A program made the position numbers and the translations under genes. Under the pieces are notes generated by a model. That model worked only from the letters and a program-made list of their open reading frames with translations, was not told where the DNA came from and searched no databases. This document shows, one piece after another, positions 63,491 to 64,000 of a stretch of 64,000 bases of DNA. The DNA is taken from positions 5,580,001 through 5,644,000 of the forward strand of contig NZ_CP154261.1 in assembly GCF_039511225.1 (NCBI RefSeq). Reading direction: 5' to 3'. The DNA comes from Sphingobacterium multivorum (GTDB lineage Bacteria; Bacteroidota; Bacteroidia; Sphingobacteriales; Sphingobacteriaceae). Numbering within the stretch: position 1 is the stretch's first letter; the number at the start of each line of letters is the position of its first letter.

Positions 63491-64000
63491 TTAACGAATC
63501 GTCTCAAAGAATTTTTTAGTCTTGTTATAGGCTATTACACCGATTATACCGATCATCAGCCATAAAAAGTCGACGACAAAAATATCCCGCTGTCCATTGC
63601 GGAAGGTATCCCATATCCAGTTACCAGTCATAAAACCATTGACAAGTGGAATAAAAAATGCCAATATGCTTCCAACCAGCAATGTTTCGCGATTGGTTCT
63701 GCGTATGCTTCTCCGGATAATGTAATACAGTGAAAATAGGAGCCAGCTATAGAAATAAACGCGGTATATAAAATCCTGATTGACCGCTGGACTCAATTTA
63801 ATAGCAATGAAAGTCAATGCAGTGACAGGTAACATCGTCAAACATATTGCCGTGAAAATATTGGCCGCCCAGAAATTGAATTTTCGTTTTCGTGGAATTA
63901 CGTTGTTTTTGTCACGCGCTACCAACCAGATCAATATACCCGAAATAATAACCAGACAGCCCATAACTCCCAAAATAAAGTACACCATCTTAAGCGGGTA
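63491..64000 (-). CDS. PepSY-associated membrane protein, C-terminal part (5' end outside window)
   Basis: The frame continues past the window end (YPLK precedes the internal ATG at 63988), so 63988 is probably not the true start. The visible 170 residues hold four or five hydrophobic helices (FILGVMGCLVIISGILIWLVARDKNN; FTAICLTMLPVTALTFIAIKL; YFYSWLLFSLYYII; LLVGSILAFFIPLVNGF; VDFLWLMIGIIGVIAYN). The order and loops (KRKFNFW; FMTGNW; FVVDFLWL) resemble the C-terminus of Bacteroidota PepSY-associated TM proteins, as far as I can recall. Role often linked to metal or siderophore uptake in that family; not proven here. Confidence 0.65.
   Translation of the reverse strand, partial: YPLKMVYFILGVMGCLVIISGILIWLVARDKNNVIPRKRKFNFWAANIFTAICLTMLPVTALTFIAIKLSPAVNQDFIYRVYFYSWLLFSLYYIIRRSIRRTNRETLLVGSILAFFIPLVNGFMTGNWIWDTFRNGQRDIFVVDFLWLMIGIIGVIAYNKTKKFFETIR

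Overview
The window looks like chromosomal DNA of a Sphingobacterium-like member of the Bacteroidota. This rests on three SusC/SusD outer-membrane pairs, the parA-parB-DUF5683-dapB-lepB gene order, promoters of the TTG-N18..20-TAnnTTTG type, a DUF6266 protein and Bacteroidota porin and PepSY families. Most of it is ordinary, densely packed chromosome; no insertion sequence, integrase, prophage or CRISPR array was found.

Layout. 0-8.3 kb holds housekeeping genes: a partial DUF2911 protein, cyclic-di-AMP synthase, pdxJ, the parA-parB-DUF5683-dapB-lepB block and a flavin reductase. 8.4-15.5 kb holds an M16 peptidase, a PagL-like lipid A deacylase, four tRNA-Val genes and a porin. 15.6-41.1 kb, almost all on the minus strand, reads as an uptake and breakdown locus for peptidoglycan and amino sugars. 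It has two SusCD pairs, an amidase, an exo-N-acetylmuramidase (NamZ), a GH9 gene followed by a deacetylase, a phosphoesterase/beta-propeller protein, murQ, a sodium symporter and purine nucleoside phosphorylase, with a DigH-like glycosidase and nagA nearby. A DUF6266 gene and a thioesterase sit inside this stretch. 41.2-48.7 kb holds a small membrane protein, ridA, an EamA transporter, a third SusCD pair and a small exported protein. 48.7-53.3 kb holds recG, hflX and lipB. 53.4-59 kb holds an SH3-like secreted protein and an accessory-looking locus: two paralogous HTH regulators divergent from an unknown protein and a protein with two HEPN-like halves. 59-64 kb holds an NAD(P)-binding protein, a Na+/H+ antiporter, a MocR regulator with a small partner gene, and the C-terminal part of a PepSY-type membrane protein.

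How it works together. In the peptidoglycan locus, SusCD pairs would import muropeptides, the amidase and NamZ would free MurNAc, the symporter would carry it across the inner membrane, and MurQ then NagA would feed it to GlcN-6-P. No MurNAc kinase is visible here. The three minus-strand transcription units of this locus each carry the same 15-bp element TGCATAANNNTGCAA upstream of their first gene and I found it nowhere else in the window, so they probably form one regulon.

Most interesting observations: (1) the GH9 gene ends on A AAA AAG followed at once by a stop, and the deacetylase continues in the -1 frame with no good start of its own, so it may be a frameshift-made fusion or a one-base indel; (2) the shared 15-bp element; (3) the HEPN-like locus with its paired operator-like repeats.
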